Origin: a virus
IMG/VR virus record: IMGVR_UViG_3300021961_000080
Coordinates: 1 to 64,000 of that record
Strand: one strand, 5' to 3'
DNA length: 64,000 bases
The notes beneath the pieces are model-generated. The model was not told the DNA's origin and searched no databases. It worked only from the letters and a program-made list of their open reading frames with translations. Position 1 is the first letter of the stretch. The number at the start of each line of letters is the position of its first letter. The position numbers and the translations under genes are program-made. Shown in pieces: positions 1-8,506 of the stretch.

Positions 1-255
1 AAATAGAAAAGATGAAAGTATTGATATATATAGCTTTTATCATTTTTTTACCTCTTTGTTTATATTGCTCATAATTACCCCGTGTGTATTTTTTTTGCTT
101 TACTGTTGAGATTGTTGTTTTTTTTTATTGCTGACTTTGTTTGATTTCTTTGTTTTTCTCTCCTCCCTATAAAGCATCAACAGTATCTACAAAGTCTAGA
201 ACCTAGACAGGGTAAGGATTTTGATTGTAGATAAGCTTATCTACAATCAATCACA
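1..255. repeat. Palindromic intergenic element, copy A (left arm cut by window edge)
   Basis: AT-rich noncoding DNA related to the elements at 45305-45555 and 56331-56573. It shares the left-arm motif TTGATATATATAGC (near 22) and a right arm with CTACAAAGTCTAGAACC. It ends in a perfect 26-bp palindrome at about 222-247, with arms GATTGTAGATAAG and CTTATCTACAATC. In the complete copies the two ends are imperfect inverted repeats of each other over roughly 95 bp. A mobile MITE-like element or a protein-binding structural site are both possible. Confidence 0.7.
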
Positions 256-430
256 AAAAGAACAGATTAGTGATGAAACACTTTTATTGCTGACTTTGCT
301 GTATATCTTCTCTTTTCTTTCTTTTCCTCTATAAAGCATCGACAATATATACAAAGCCTGAAACCTATATCTAGCAAGAGTTTCCGTTGTCGATAACCTT
401 ATTTACAATCTATCTACAAACTACAATCGC
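256..430. repeat. Palindromic intergenic element, copy B (right half only)
   Basis: A second, more diverged right half follows copy A directly. It shares TTTTATTGCTGACTTTG with copy A, then CTATAAAGCATCGAC, CAAAGCCTGAAACC and the terminal ATTTACAATCTATCTACAA. The left arm is missing, so it looks like a tandem duplication or a deletion derivative. Confidence 0.6.
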
Positions 431-467
431 TCTGTAGTATTTGTAATATATGTAATACAGATAGACA

Positions 468-497
468 AAAAAATACCGCTCCCTCGTAGGGCGGTAA
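468..497 (-). terminator. Rho-independent terminator, leftward
   Basis: Read on the minus strand, a GC-rich hairpin with outer stem ACCGC/GCGGT is followed at once by ATTTTTTT. GC-rich sequence in such AT-rich surroundings is conspicuous. It lies only about 45 nt downstream of the start expected from the promoter at 520-549. Confidence 0.6.
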
Positions 498-519
498 TCC
501 ACAGTGAATCTTCTTAAAA

Positions 520-549
520 ATTCTCTCACAGTCTTAATAGAATTGTCAA
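520..549 (-). promoter_or_regulatory. Putative leftward promoter with shared TTGACAATTC box
   Basis: Minus strand TTGACA (549-544) followed by ATTC matches the -35 region seen before several minus-strand operons in this window. The best -10 is GAGAAT after 18 bp, which is weak. It would drive only a very short RNA before the terminator at 468-497, or transcription out of the window if the terminator is leaky. Confidence 0.4.
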
Positions 550-595
550 GGCAAAAAAATAACCGCGCTCCCGGGTGCGGTATAAAAGAGCGCGG
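548..595 (-). terminator. Rho-independent terminator, leftward
   Basis: On the minus strand, stem CCGCGCTC pairs with GAGCGCGG and is followed by TTATTTTTTT. An inner CCGGG element may add structure. It sits between the + strand fibre operon and the leftward promoter at 520-549, so it would stop antisense transcription leaving the fibre operon. Confidence 0.6.
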
Positions 596-677
596 CGACT
601 TAAATATGTTTTCCTTTTAAGTATATCTCAAAAAAGAAAATTTAATATACAATACAATAAACAGTACAATCTCGTTA

Positions 678-1136
678 ATGTCTCAAAAAGTCCTTACAGG
701 TAATCTCTATTTAATAGGGCAGTCGTATCCTACGATTGTTAGCGAAACTGTTATTGAGATTAAGCAGGGAACGACTTGGGATGAGGAGTTTTTTATTCAA
801 GGGGATATTACAGGGTGGAACATTAACTTTTATGTAGCCAAACAATCAGGTGAGGCTAGAATAGCTACTGGTCGGATCGAGGGGTTACAGTTTGGAAATT
901 TTACGGTAGAGGGAACTGAATATGAAAATTACACTTATTTTAAGTTGATTATCGATAGTAATATTACCGCTGAAATGGACATTACCCCAATTGCGATTAA
1001 AGAAATATCTCAACCAAAGGCTGGTAGGGATTACTGGCAAGCTGACTTAGAAGCTTCTAAAACAATTGCTGGTAAATTGATAGTTCAACCTTTAGCTTTT
1101 GACCTAACTCCTGTAGTAGTGAGAGGACAAGTCTAA
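678..1136 (+). CDS. Small putative tail or baseplate-associated protein
   Basis: 152 aa, no recognised family. It is beta-rich (alternating hydrophobic pattern, repeated T-W-E/D motifs), without signal peptide or membrane segment. It is the first gene of a tightly packed + strand operon whose later members are fibre-like, so a structural role at the tail tip or in fibre attachment is inferred from position. Its stop codon shares a base with the start of the next gene (TAATG). No strong ribosome-binding site lies before the ATG. Confidence 0.6.
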   Translation: MSQKVLTGNLYLIGQSYPTIVSETVIEIKQGTTWDEEFFIQGDITGWNINFYVAKQSGEARIATGRIEGLQFGNFTVEGTEYENYTYFKLIIDSNITAEMDITPIAIKEISQPKAGRDYWQADLEASKTIAGKLIVQPLAFDLTPVVVRGQV

Positions 1137-1606
1137 TGGCAGTCATTATTCAATCTTCTGGTGCGATAGCGGAGATAACAGGTAGTTCTCAAAAGATAAT
1201 TCTTTCAGCTACTTTAGGGAATGCTGGATGGTCTCCTGTTCTTTCTTTGATTTCCGACGGCAATCGTCGGGTACTGCAAATATCTGATTGGGTAGGCGGT
1301 TCTGGTTCGCCACCAGCTATTGGAGGATATATCGGGAATAATGGCATAGTTTTATTGATTACTGATGCAATTAATATTCGTGGCGAAAAAGGTGAGCAGG
1401 GAGAGCCAAGTCCGTCCTATCTCCACGCTCAATCTACTGCTTCTAATACTTGGTTAATTAACCATAATTTAAATGCTTATCCTCAAATTCAATTATTTAG
1501 CTTAGGTTGGGTTAAAATTTATGCCGATGAACAGCATCTATCTTTAAATACTACCCAAGTATCTTTTTCGTATCCTACTACAGGATACGCGATTCTTTCT
1601 TTATAG
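1136..1606 (+). CDS. Tail fibre-like protein with short collagen-like stretch
   Basis: 156 aa. Near residues 82-90 there is a short collagen-like G-x-y run (RGEKGEQGEP), a common trimer-nucleating element of phage fibres. The C-terminal half contains TWLINHNLNAYPQIQ, resembling the T-W-x-(I/V)-x-H-N-L motif common near the C-termini of phage tail fibre and spike proteins. Start overlaps the previous stop, implying coupled translation. A fibre or fibre-tip role is likely. Confidence 0.65.
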   Translation: MAVIIQSSGAIAEITGSSQKIILSATLGNAGWSPVLSLISDGNRRVLQISDWVGGSGSPPAIGGYIGNNGIVLLITDAINIRGEKGEQGEPSPSYLHAQSTASNTWLINHNLNAYPQIQLFSLGWVKIYADEQHLSLNTTQVSFSYPTTGYAILSL

Positions 1607-1615
1607 AGGTAAAAT

Positions 1616-2410
1616 ATGCCTAGATTTGATAATAATCTTACTTTTGCTACTAATGCTACGGCAAAAGTCCCCAATCCACAGAGTGGAAGCGACGCTGTAA
1701 ATCTTCAATTTATAGAAGATTATTTTACTGGATTAAATGAAAAGACGGCAGTTTTAGCTTCATCCTCTGGTAATATTAATTTAGCCGCTCCGGGATCGAC
1801 TATTGGGGGAATAACGATGCCCCTTAATGGTCGTTTTTTAGCACCTAATCAAACAAATAACACCCAAAACGGGATTTACATTTGGAACGGGGCTTCTGTA
1901 CCGGCAACGCGAAGTTCTGATGCAAATACTTCTGCTGAGTTGAATAATGCTACTGTTTATGTTCCCGATTCTACGGGAACAACTATCGGTGCGACTTATC
2001 GACAAATTACTCGAAATCCAGTAATAGGAACCGATCCAATTATCTGGACTGTTTACGGAAATTCTGTCCCCGACGCAACAACAACTACTCCAGGAAGAGT
2101 AACTTTAGCAACCTCGACAAATATTAATAACAATACCGATACAAGTAAAGTTGTTACAGTTGAGGCTTTGCTAGGCTCAAATGTAATTAAACGACAAGCT
2201 AAAGCAGTAATCGGAAATGGCACTGATAGCACTTTTCCAATTTCTCATACTTTGAATACTTTTGACGTTGATGTTAAAGTGCGTAGAACTGCTGGTGATC
2301 GGGCTGACGTTTATCCGGATATTACTCGTCCGACTACTGGATCGATTACGGTCGCTTTTTCTTATGTGCCGTCTGTAGGGGAATTTACTGTTTTATTGGA
2401 GGCTTATTAA
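1616..2410 (+). CDS. Tail fibre protein
   Basis: 264 aa, preceded by an AGAGG site. The N-terminal part (residues 1-145) has the repetitive N/S/T-rich composition of fibre proteins. It contains NGIYIWNG and a series resembling domains found in many phage fibres (FLAPNQT, NGIYI, ATRSSDAN). The C-terminal 75 residues (from about 190) include STFPISHTLNTFDVDVKV, close to a common fibre C-terminal module with T-F-x-I-x-H-x-L-x-T-x-D-V-x-V. Probably part of the host-receptor-binding apparatus. Confidence 0.7.
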   Translation: MPRFDNNLTFATNATAKVPNPQSGSDAVNLQFIEDYFTGLNEKTAVLASSSGNINLAAPGSTIGGITMPLNGRFLAPNQTNNTQNGIYIWNGASVPATRSSDANTSAELNNATVYVPDSTGTTIGATYRQITRNPVIGTDPIIWTVYGNSVPDATTTTPGRVTLATSTNINNNTDTSKVVTVEALLGSNVIKRQAKAVIGNGTDSTFPISHTLNTFDVDVKVRRTAGDRADVYPDITRPTTGSITVAFSYVPSVGEFTVLLEAY

Positions 2411-2411
2411 T

Positions 2412-2831
2412 GTGCCAGAGAACGCAGGTTTAATTACAAAAGCGCGTGATCTTGTCGATGCTAACTACGTTGCTACTAGACAACAGTTTCAAGGAATTAT
2501 TTATGAGGATGTGAATACAGGTTCTCCTAACGAGAATCTGTTAGTTTATCCTCGTAATTATACTCTACAAGCTATTTCTGTTCAAAATAATCGAGTTGGC
2601 TCGTCAGGGTCGGGAGTAATTTCTATCCTGTTTGGTTCTGGTGCTAGTTTTGTTGCGGTTCCAGGTTTGTCTTCTCGGACTGTTACTACTACTAATACAG
2701 TGTATAATGTTACTGGTAGTGGTCAATTGGTAACCACGTCTCAGCAGTTACAGGTACAGTTTGTTTCTGTAACTAGCGGACCGATAAATGTCGCGATTTA
2801 TTTCTATTTTAGTGAGCAGTTTGTATTATGA
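2412..2831 (+). CDS. Small beta-rich fibre-operon protein
   Basis: 139 aa, GTG start one base after the preceding stop. Residues 1-38 look like a short helical adaptor, and the rest is S/T/V/G-rich beta sequence typical of phage adhesins. No catalytic motif or known domain is recognised. It probably forms part of the receptor-binding complex. The stop overlaps the next start. Confidence 0.55.
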   Translation: MPENAGLITKARDLVDANYVATRQQFQGIIYEDVNTGSPNENLLVYPRNYTLQAISVQNNRVGSSGSGVISILFGSGASFVAVPGLSSRTVTTTNTVYNVTGSGQLVTTSQQLQVQFVSVTSGPINVAIYFYFSEQFVL

Positions 2832-3220
2832 ATAGTTTAAAAGCTTTTAATCTGTTTAAAGAAAATCCTGAGTTATTTGCTCTCTACAGTGCTGGTATAG
2901 CCAATCAAGCGAGAGTAAATATGCACCAAATATCCACTGATCCAGGGTTTCAAGTTGCATTTGCAACTGTAATCCGATATTTAATTCTTGTCGAGTTGCA
3001 ATTTAACGAAACTTTTCGATCCCAATTGACAAGATTAGCTATGCAAGAAGCAACTACTGGTGAAAATCCAAGAATATTGCTTTCTTTTCTTCCTGATGGA
3101 AATTTGGCAGATGTTCCAGAAATTGACATAAAAACAGCTATTGTAAATCAATTTACCGATAACGGACCACTAAATCAATTACTGAACCGAAATGTTATTA
3201 AATTTAGTTTTAATTTATGA
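2828..3220 (+). CDS. Helical protein of fibre operon, unknown function
   Basis: 130 aa with an all-helical look, unlike its beta-rich neighbours. No family is recognised. The start overlaps the previous stop by four bases and its stop overlaps the next start, so translation is probably coupled. A chaperone for fibre assembly is conceivable because small helical chaperones often sit beside fibre genes, but nothing in the sequence proves it. Confidence 0.5.
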   Translation: MNSLKAFNLFKENPELFALYSAGIANQARVNMHQISTDPGFQVAFATVIRYLILVELQFNETFRSQLTRLAMQEATTGENPRILLSFLPDGNLADVPEIDIKTAIVNQFTDNGPLNQLLNRNVIKFSFNL

Positions 3221-3735
3221 TAATCTTAAGGAAAAAAGCTGCGCCAGCTTCACCTTCTTTAATTCCAGGTACAATCTTTCAGTTTGTAGGATTGACAATC
3301 AATGCTGGATCAGTTGCAAACGTAACAAATGGATCTGGCTTGACTCCTGCTATTCCTGCGTTAACGGGAGTACACGAAAATTATAGTAATACGAACGGAG
3401 TTCGAAGTGCCAATATAATAACTTCTCCTGTTAGTTTGCTATTTACTTTTCCCGCCGTTTACTGGGTAACTGGAATGAGTTTTTGGCAGGTTACAGGATT
3501 CAACAGCGATAATGGACTTCGTTCTGTTTTAATTCAGTCTTCTTTAGATAATTCGTCGTGGATTTCAGTACCCAACGGATCATTGCAGTTTCCCTTTGGA
3601 GGCGACATTCCTTCAAATCCGATTGTTATCTCTTGGCCTCCTGTTCAAGCAAGATTTATCCGATTTTTAGTAAACAGTGTTTGGGGTGGCACTAGAATCG
3701 CTCTTTCGGAAGTGCAATTTGCTGGATATTTATAG
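3217..3735 (+). CDS. F5/8 type C (discoidin)-like carbohydrate-binding protein
   Basis: 172 aa. The C-terminal about 100 residues carry the discoidin pattern: VTGMSFWQVTG, then SVLIQSSLDNSSWISV, and finally ARFIRFLVNS with LSEVQFAGYL at the very end. The family binds glycans or lipids, so this is a good candidate for surface recognition by the tail. Last gene of the operon. It converges on nrdB with a 6-bp overlap and no visible terminator between them. Confidence 0.7.
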   Translation: MIILRKKAAPASPSLIPGTIFQFVGLTINAGSVANVTNGSGLTPAIPALTGVHENYSNTNGVRSANIITSPVSLLFTFPAVYWVTGMSFWQVTGFNSDNGLRSVLIQSSLDNSSWISVPNGSLQFPFGGDIPSNPIVISWPPVQARFIRFLVNSVWGGTRIALSEVQFAGYL

Positions 3736-4791
3736 ATCATCCCATCCACTTAACCCAGAAGACATAATGTAGTTGGTAACAGTAGCTTCAAAAAAGTTTG
3801 ATTTAGTGTGACCTTCTCCTTGAGTATCAGAGAATTTTTCCAAGTGGGAATAGGGGGATTTTTTGTATTTGTCTTCTGTAAAAATTGGATTTAAACCAAT
3901 CGCCCTTAGTCGAATATTGGCTAAATATTTTGTGTATTGATCAGTGCTATCTTCTGTAATTCCTAATATTTGATTGCCGACAATATGATTAGTCCATTTA
4001 ATTTCTTGTTCAACTGCACAATAAAATAAATCTTCTATTTCTTTTTTGCTATAAGAGAAAACATTCATTGCTTCAATAATTAACTTTTGATATAATCGGA
4101 CGTGACTTAATTCGTCTCGATTGATCATCCTAAAAATATCGGCAGAACCAGGCATTAATTGTCGAGAAGCAAGATTATAAAAGAATATAAATCCATTATA
4201 AAAATACAAACTTTCTAGCAAATAATCAGCAAGAAGGGCAATAAAATAGCTTTTAGTAGTTTGTTTGTCGATGTATTCCTGGTAAAGATTAGCAATAAAT
4301 TCACAACGATCTTTAAGAATTTTATCGGTACGCCAAAAGTCATAAACTTGACTTCTCTGATCCGATGGAATGATAGTCTCAATTAAGTATTGGTAACTTT
4401 GATTGTGCATAGCCTCTTGAGAGATTTGTTCTGCCATACAAAGGCTAATCTCTGGGGCTGTGACGCAAGATTTTAGGTGGGGGATGTTACAGGTCTGGAC
4501 AGAATCAAGAAAAGTTAAATAAGACAAAATACCATCATAAGCACGTCTTTCGTCAAGGGTTAAGTTATTGTAGTTAGTCACATCTTGAGTGACATCTATT
4601 TTTTGCGGGATCCAGAAGTTTTCACGCATTTGTTGGTATAAACCTACCGCCCAACTATAACGAACGTCGTTTAATTGCATTAAGTTGGTAGTGTTACCAA
4701 ACCAGATAGATCGGGTTTCAGTTGTATCATTTCCTGATGGATTAAAGATCGGAGAAACAGGCATTTTGCCGTTAAGATTTGCTGATGTCAT
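3730..4791 (-). CDS. nrdB: Class I ribonucleotide reductase beta subunit
   Basis: 353 aa from the ATG at 4791, which is preceded by AAGG. An upstream in-frame start would add 18 residues and overlap the neighbouring gene. All metal ligands are present: D96 (TFLDSVQ), E126 and H129 (QEAMHNQSY), E193, E227 and H230 (RDELSH). Y133 sits four residues after the His, where the radical tyrosine of class Ia enzymes lies, so tyrosyl radical chemistry is predicted. It partners NrdA encoded upstream to make deoxynucleotides for phage replication. The C-terminal tail (SGWDDL) would dock on NrdA. Confidence 0.95.
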   Translation of the reverse strand: MTSANLNGKMPVSPIFNPSGNDTTETRSIWFGNTTNLMQLNDVRYSWAVGLYQQMRENFWIPQKIDVTQDVTNYNNLTLDERRAYDGILSYLTFLDSVQTCNIPHLKSCVTAPEISLCMAEQISQEAMHNQSYQYLIETIIPSDQRSQVYDFWRTDKILKDRCEFIANLYQEYIDKQTTKSYFIALLADYLLESLYFYNGFIFFYNLASRQLMPGSADIFRMINRDELSHVRLYQKLIIEAMNVFSYSKKEIEDLFYCAVEQEIKWTNHIVGNQILGITEDSTDQYTKYLANIRLRAIGLNPIFTEDKYKKSPYSHLEKFSDTQGEGHTKSNFFEATVTNYIMSSGLSGWDDL

Positions 4792-4808
4792 AGCCTTGAT
4801 TAAGTAGA

Positions 4809-5117
4809 TTATTTTGATACTGGTTTTGTTTTTAAAGGTTCCCATTCTCTACATTGTACACAGGAAATAGAAGGATTTACACTACATTTTAGATTGAAAT
4901 TTTTGTGAGTTTCAGGATTATAATATTTACAAGAACTAATTCGATTGCGTTCAGCTACTGAATAGTATTTGAATTGTTTAATTGTATAAATTAAATTAGT
5001 CTTAAATCTAAAAAACACTCTACACAAAACAACAGTGAAAATTAAAGCAATATAAAGTAAAAATATACTTAATGCAATAGTTGCTAAAAAGTTAATAATT
5101 ATTAACACAATATTCAT
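4809..5117 (-). CDS. DUF6464-like membrane protein
   Basis: 102 aa. A hydrophobic N-terminal helix (residues 3-34) anchors it in the membrane. The C-terminal part has the pattern C-x2-YN-x8-C-x2-NP-x3-C-x2-C (CKYYN, LKCSVNP, SCVQC), matching the DUF6464 family that I know mainly from cyanobacteria. Function unknown; the four cysteines could bind a metal. Located between nrdA and nrdB in the same operon. Confidence 0.65.
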   Translation of the reverse strand: MNIVLIIINFLATIALSIFLLYIALIFTVVLCRVFFRFKTNLIYTIKQFKYYSVAERNRISSCKYYNPETHKNFNLKCSVNPSISCVQCREWEPLKTKPVSK

Positions 5118-5122
5118 AATGA

Positions 5123-5275
5123 TTATTTTCGAGTATTGATAAAATTTTTAAGACCTTCAATGAATCCAAGAGAAAAACTGATTGTATAAAACATAATAAA
5201 AAAAACAATTAGTACAAGTATTGTAAATATTACAATAGCCGCAATAGATAGAATGACAGTAGAAATAATATTCAT
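5123..5275 (-). CDS. Small single-span membrane protein
   Basis: 50 aa, ATG at 5275, two bases from the nrdA stop. Residues 5-36 are almost entirely I/V/L/F/A/T, one long transmembrane helix, followed by a short amphipathic tail (GFIEGLKNFINTRK). Shares the start MNI and overall plan with the neighbouring DUF6464-like protein. Function unknown. Confidence 0.6.
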   Translation of the reverse strand: MNIISTVILSIAAIVIFTILVLIVFFIMFYTISFSLGFIEGLKNFINTRK

Positions 5276-5277
5276 GG

Positions 5278-7545
5278 TTAATTAGCGCAACTAGAGCAGT
5301 TATCTTTAAAGTTATCTTTTTGAACAGTTCGTACATAATAAACCGCTTTACAGCCTGATTCCCACGCTAAGATTAAAGTCTCATAAATTTCTTTAGCTGT
5401 TAATGCGCGGTTTGGTTCATCAGGAAAATAAACACCTTGATTAAGGTTAAACAGTAATTCCATAGAAATCCCTGTATCAATCCATTTTTGCATTTCGGCA
5501 ATTGCTTGAACGACAATCTTTTGGTCAAGATTTTGATTTTCTTGATAATACCAAAAAGATTCTTTAATAAAAGGAGGGCAATTAGGGATCGCACCTTTTG
5601 AGTTCTTTTCTGTAAATACCCGCTTAAAAACAGGTAAAACACTGGCAGTACAACCCTGAATTAAAGATGATGTGGTATTGGGGGCTATAGCAGTAATATG
5701 AGAGTTTCTAATGCCGTAGCGTTGCACATTAGCGGCTAATCGATGCCAATGATAATAAGTACCTCCATCACAGAGGAACTTAAACCATTCTAACGGTTTA
5801 GCTCCTAGTAATTTACCTTGACTCCATTCACTACCAGAAAAAGCTTGATAAGCACCGCGTTCTTTAGCCAATCTCATCGAAGCGTGAGTACAATAATAGC
5901 TAATTCTTTCAAATAAATCACTGATAGATTTGTCTTTATGAGATACTTTATAAGATAATTTTCGTTTAGCTAACCAGTCAGCTAAACCCATAACCCCAAC
6001 TCCAATAGTCCGATAACGGTCATTGTGTTCTTTGGCTTCACCAATTGGGGGACAAGTGAGGTCAATAGTATTATCGAGCATCCTGACAGCAAGGTAACAC
6101 ATTTCCGCTAAATTAGCACCAGTTTCAATATTGGCAAGATTAAGACTAACTAAATTACAGCAATGGGCGGTTTTACCTGGCGTGACATTTGAAAAACTCT
6201 CACAGCATAAATTAACACCGGGGATATAGCCATCGTGTTTATTAGGATTATCTCGGTTAATGGTATCTTTAAAGGCAAGATAGGGCATACCCGTCTCAAT
6301 TTGAGAGCGCATAACATCCTTGAATAACTCCCTAGCGTTAACTTTTTTGTAGAGAGTTATTTTTATCCCTAGACTATCTTCGATTAATTTGTAGGCAGTT
6401 TCAAACTTATCTCCCCATAATTCTGCTAATTCTATACCTAATTCCGTCCGAACTTGATAGGGATCGACTAATGTCCACTCGGCTTTATCTACTACCCGAC
6501 GCATAAATTCATCGGGAATAACCAATTGAGGGAAAACATCATAGGCTTTTCTTCTTTGATCACCATTTTCTGTCTGCATTTCCAGAAATTCTGGCACGTC
6601 TAAATGCCAGATGTCAACCCCAACAGTGACAGCCCCAGCGCGTCTCCCCCCTTGATTTACTGCGATAGCTGTATCGTTGAGTAATTTAATCCACGGAATA
6701 ATCCCACCAGAAGCGTTAGCTTTTCCCATAACCGAGCTACCAGTGGCACGGATTCTACTTACATTCACCCCGACACCACCGCCATTTTTAGAGATACGAG
6801 CAGTATTAGTAATCTCGCTAAAAATACTCTCTAGATTGTCTTGCGTTGCCACGATAAAGCAGCTACTCAAAGAACCGTTAGGGGTTCTTAAATTACCTAA
6901 AATTGGGGTAGCAAGAGAGATTTTTCTTTGAGCTATAGCTAAATAAATTTGAAGCGCAATTCTTAATCTATTTTCTGATTTTTCTTCTACACTGGCAAGC
7001 AATAAAGCGCAAGTCAAAAAAGCCTCTTGAGGTAATTCACAATCAAGTAAGTACCTTTCTGATAACATGATCGCACCAGCGTAGTCAAAATCTTTATCGT
7101 ATTCTGGGTATATCCACTCTCCTGCAATCTCTAGGTCTTTTTCATCATAAATTTCAGTAATTTTTGAATCATAAACACCTCTCTCCACTTGCCATTGGAC
7201 ATATTTAGCGTAGTCAGTCCCTTCAAACCTTTTAAAAACTGTACGGGATAAATACCCACCAAATTCTCTTTTGATTCTAGTATCTTTCCACAGTCCCCAG
7301 ATATGAAGTCTTCCAGCTACATACTTCCAGTCGGTTTCCTCTACACAGAACAATTGTGTAGCTACATTGATTAAATTTTCTTGAATTTCCCTAGTGGTAA
7401 TCCCATCTCGTAATCGAGAAGTTAATCCTGATTCTAATGCAAGAGGATTGACTTCTAACCCTTCACACGCCCATTCTACTACTCGCCGAATTTTGGTGAT
7501 GTCTAAAGAACAAGTTTCACCACTTCTTTGAATTACGTTAATCAT
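5278..7545 (-). CDS. nrdA: Class I ribonucleotide reductase alpha subunit
   Basis: 755 aa, full length. Residues 1-90 form an ATP-cone allosteric domain. The catalytic loop is N445-L-C447-C-E449 (thiyl radical Cys447 with Asn and Glu). The redox partner cysteines lie in SSCFIVAT and HCCNLVSLNL, the radical-transfer tyrosine pair in AVYYVRT, and the C-terminal CSSC pair accepts electrons from thioredoxin-like donors. PNTTSSLIQGCTASVLP is the substrate phosphate-binding segment. It forms an operon with nrdB and the thymidylate synthase gene, giving the phage its own dNTP supply. Confidence 0.97.
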   Translation of the reverse strand: MINVIQRSGETCSLDITKIRRVVEWACEGLEVNPLALESGLTSRLRDGITTREIQENLINVATQLFCVEETDWKYVAGRLHIWGLWKDTRIKREFGGYLSRTVFKRFEGTDYAKYVQWQVERGVYDSKITEIYDEKDLEIAGEWIYPEYDKDFDYAGAIMLSERYLLDCELPQEAFLTCALLLASVEEKSENRLRIALQIYLAIAQRKISLATPILGNLRTPNGSLSSCFIVATQDNLESIFSEITNTARISKNGGGVGVNVSRIRATGSSVMGKANASGGIIPWIKLLNDTAIAVNQGGRRAGAVTVGVDIWHLDVPEFLEMQTENGDQRRKAYDVFPQLVIPDEFMRRVVDKAEWTLVDPYQVRTELGIELAELWGDKFETAYKLIEDSLGIKITLYKKVNARELFKDVMRSQIETGMPYLAFKDTINRDNPNKHDGYIPGVNLCCESFSNVTPGKTAHCCNLVSLNLANIETGANLAEMCYLAVRMLDNTIDLTCPPIGEAKEHNDRYRTIGVGVMGLADWLAKRKLSYKVSHKDKSISDLFERISYYCTHASMRLAKERGAYQAFSGSEWSQGKLLGAKPLEWFKFLCDGGTYYHWHRLAANVQRYGIRNSHITAIAPNTTSSLIQGCTASVLPVFKRVFTEKNSKGAIPNCPPFIKESFWYYQENQNLDQKIVVQAIAEMQKWIDTGISMELLFNLNQGVYFPDEPNRALTAKEIYETLILAWESGCKAVYYVRTVQKDNFKDNCSSCAN

Positions 7546-7612
7546 TTATTTACTCCTGGTTTTTATTTTTTTTAAAGAGGGTAAGACTTTTTTATGCCTT
7601 TTGTTGTATCTC

Positions 7613-7873
7613 CTACTCAAAATCTGGCCAGCATCCAGATTTCTCCCATTTTCCATCTGATCGAACTGTCCAATTTTCTGTTAAATTTGAACAAAGATTT
7701 GTTTTGGGATTATTGCCATTCTTTACACTTCCTTTCCATCTTTTAACAGTAGATAAACTAACTTCATAAAGCCTTGCAAATTCCTGATCGGTGAAAATTC
7801 TGCCAACAAAAACTATTTTAGGAATAGTATAGTTTCGATACCATTTAGTATTTTCGTAATCACCTAAAAACAT
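7613..7873 (-). CDS. Small HTH-type protein, paralogue 1 of 3
   Basis: 86 aa, AGGAG before the ATG. Residues 24-50 contain IFTDQEFARLYEVSLSTVKRWK, a helix-turn-helix of MerR/AlpA type with the RRWK-like recognition helix. The C-terminal part has NLCSNLTENWTVRSDGKWEK, a segment shared with the paralogues at 7878-8183 and 8507-8869. Probably DNA-binding; target unknown. Confidence 0.6.
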   Translation of the reverse strand: MFLGDYENTKWYRNYTIPKIVFVGRIFTDQEFARLYEVSLSTVKRWKGSVKNGNNPKTNLCSNLTENWTVRSDGKWEKSGCWPDFE

Positions 7874-7877
7874 TTAT

Positions 7878-8183
7878 CTACTCCTGATTTTTGATTTTAT
7901 TTGAAAGCTCTATAGGGTTTGGTAACGACATTTCTATTCTACCAAAAATTCCTTTGTATTCTGTCTTTTCCCATTTACCATCTTTTCTAATTGTCCAGTT
8001 GTGAGGTAAAGTTGAACAGAGTTTTGTGTTTGGTTGACGACAAGCTTTTATATCTTTTTTCCATCTGCGAATAGTAGTTAAGCTAACGTCGTAAATTTCG
8101 GCAATCTCTTTATCATTAAAAGTTTCACCAGCTTGGATTAAAGCAGGGGTAATATGTGATCGCTTAAAAGATTTTGTCAGCAT
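7878..8183 (-). CDS. Small HTH-type protein, paralogue 2 of 3
   Basis: 101 aa, well-placed AGGAG before the ATG. Residues 15-45 (TFNDKEIAEIYDVSLTTIRRWKK) form the helix-turn-helix, followed by the shared KLCSTLPHNWTIRKDGKWEK block. The combination of an N-terminal HTH and a conserved W-x-I-x-x-D-x-K-W-E motif defines this three-member family. Four bases separate it from the downstream paralogue. Confidence 0.6.
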   Translation of the reverse strand: MLTKSFKRSHITPALIQAGETFNDKEIAEIYDVSLTTIRRWKKDIKACRQPNTKLCSTLPHNWTIRKDGKWEKTEYKGIFGRIEMSLPNPIELSNKIKNQE

Positions 8184-8229
8184 TTTATCTATCTCCTTTA
8201 GTCATACCTTGATACCATTTATTGCTGTA

Positions 8230-8478
8230 CTACTCTAACAACCCTAGCATTCCTTCAATATTAGGACGGTCGTTTTCTTCTGATTTTTCGTAAGCCGCTT
8301 TTATAGCTTTATCAATCCAATCATTAATTTGATCATGCCTAATTTCTTCATAATCGGTTTTATCATCAATTTCGTTTTCACTCTTAATTCCTATATTTGA
8401 ATAAAGTAATAAGAAATTGTATAAATCAATTTCGTTGACCGATTATATTAACTTTTTAAGAACTTGTTTAGCGTCCAT
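8230..8478 (-). pseudogene. Small gene interrupted by an in-frame TAA at codon 12
   Basis: From the ATG at 8478 (preceded by GGAG) the frame reads MDAKQVLKKLI, then TAA at 8445-8443, then stays open for another 70 codons (SVNEIDLYNFLLLYSNIG to NIEGMLGLLE) to TAG at 8232-8230. The downstream part is a plausible acidic helical protein with no internal ATG until its last few residues. Most simply it is a recent nonsense mutation; readthrough is possible. The start resembles that of the gene at 52399-52911 (MDANEL). Confidence 0.55.
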
Positions 8479-8506
8479 TGTTATTTCTCCTTTTTTGTAC
8501 TAGCTT

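Noticed and set aside
3192-3386. 64-aa frame overlapping the 3217-3735 gene
   Set aside because: It overlaps two coupled genes in another frame and has no start signal.
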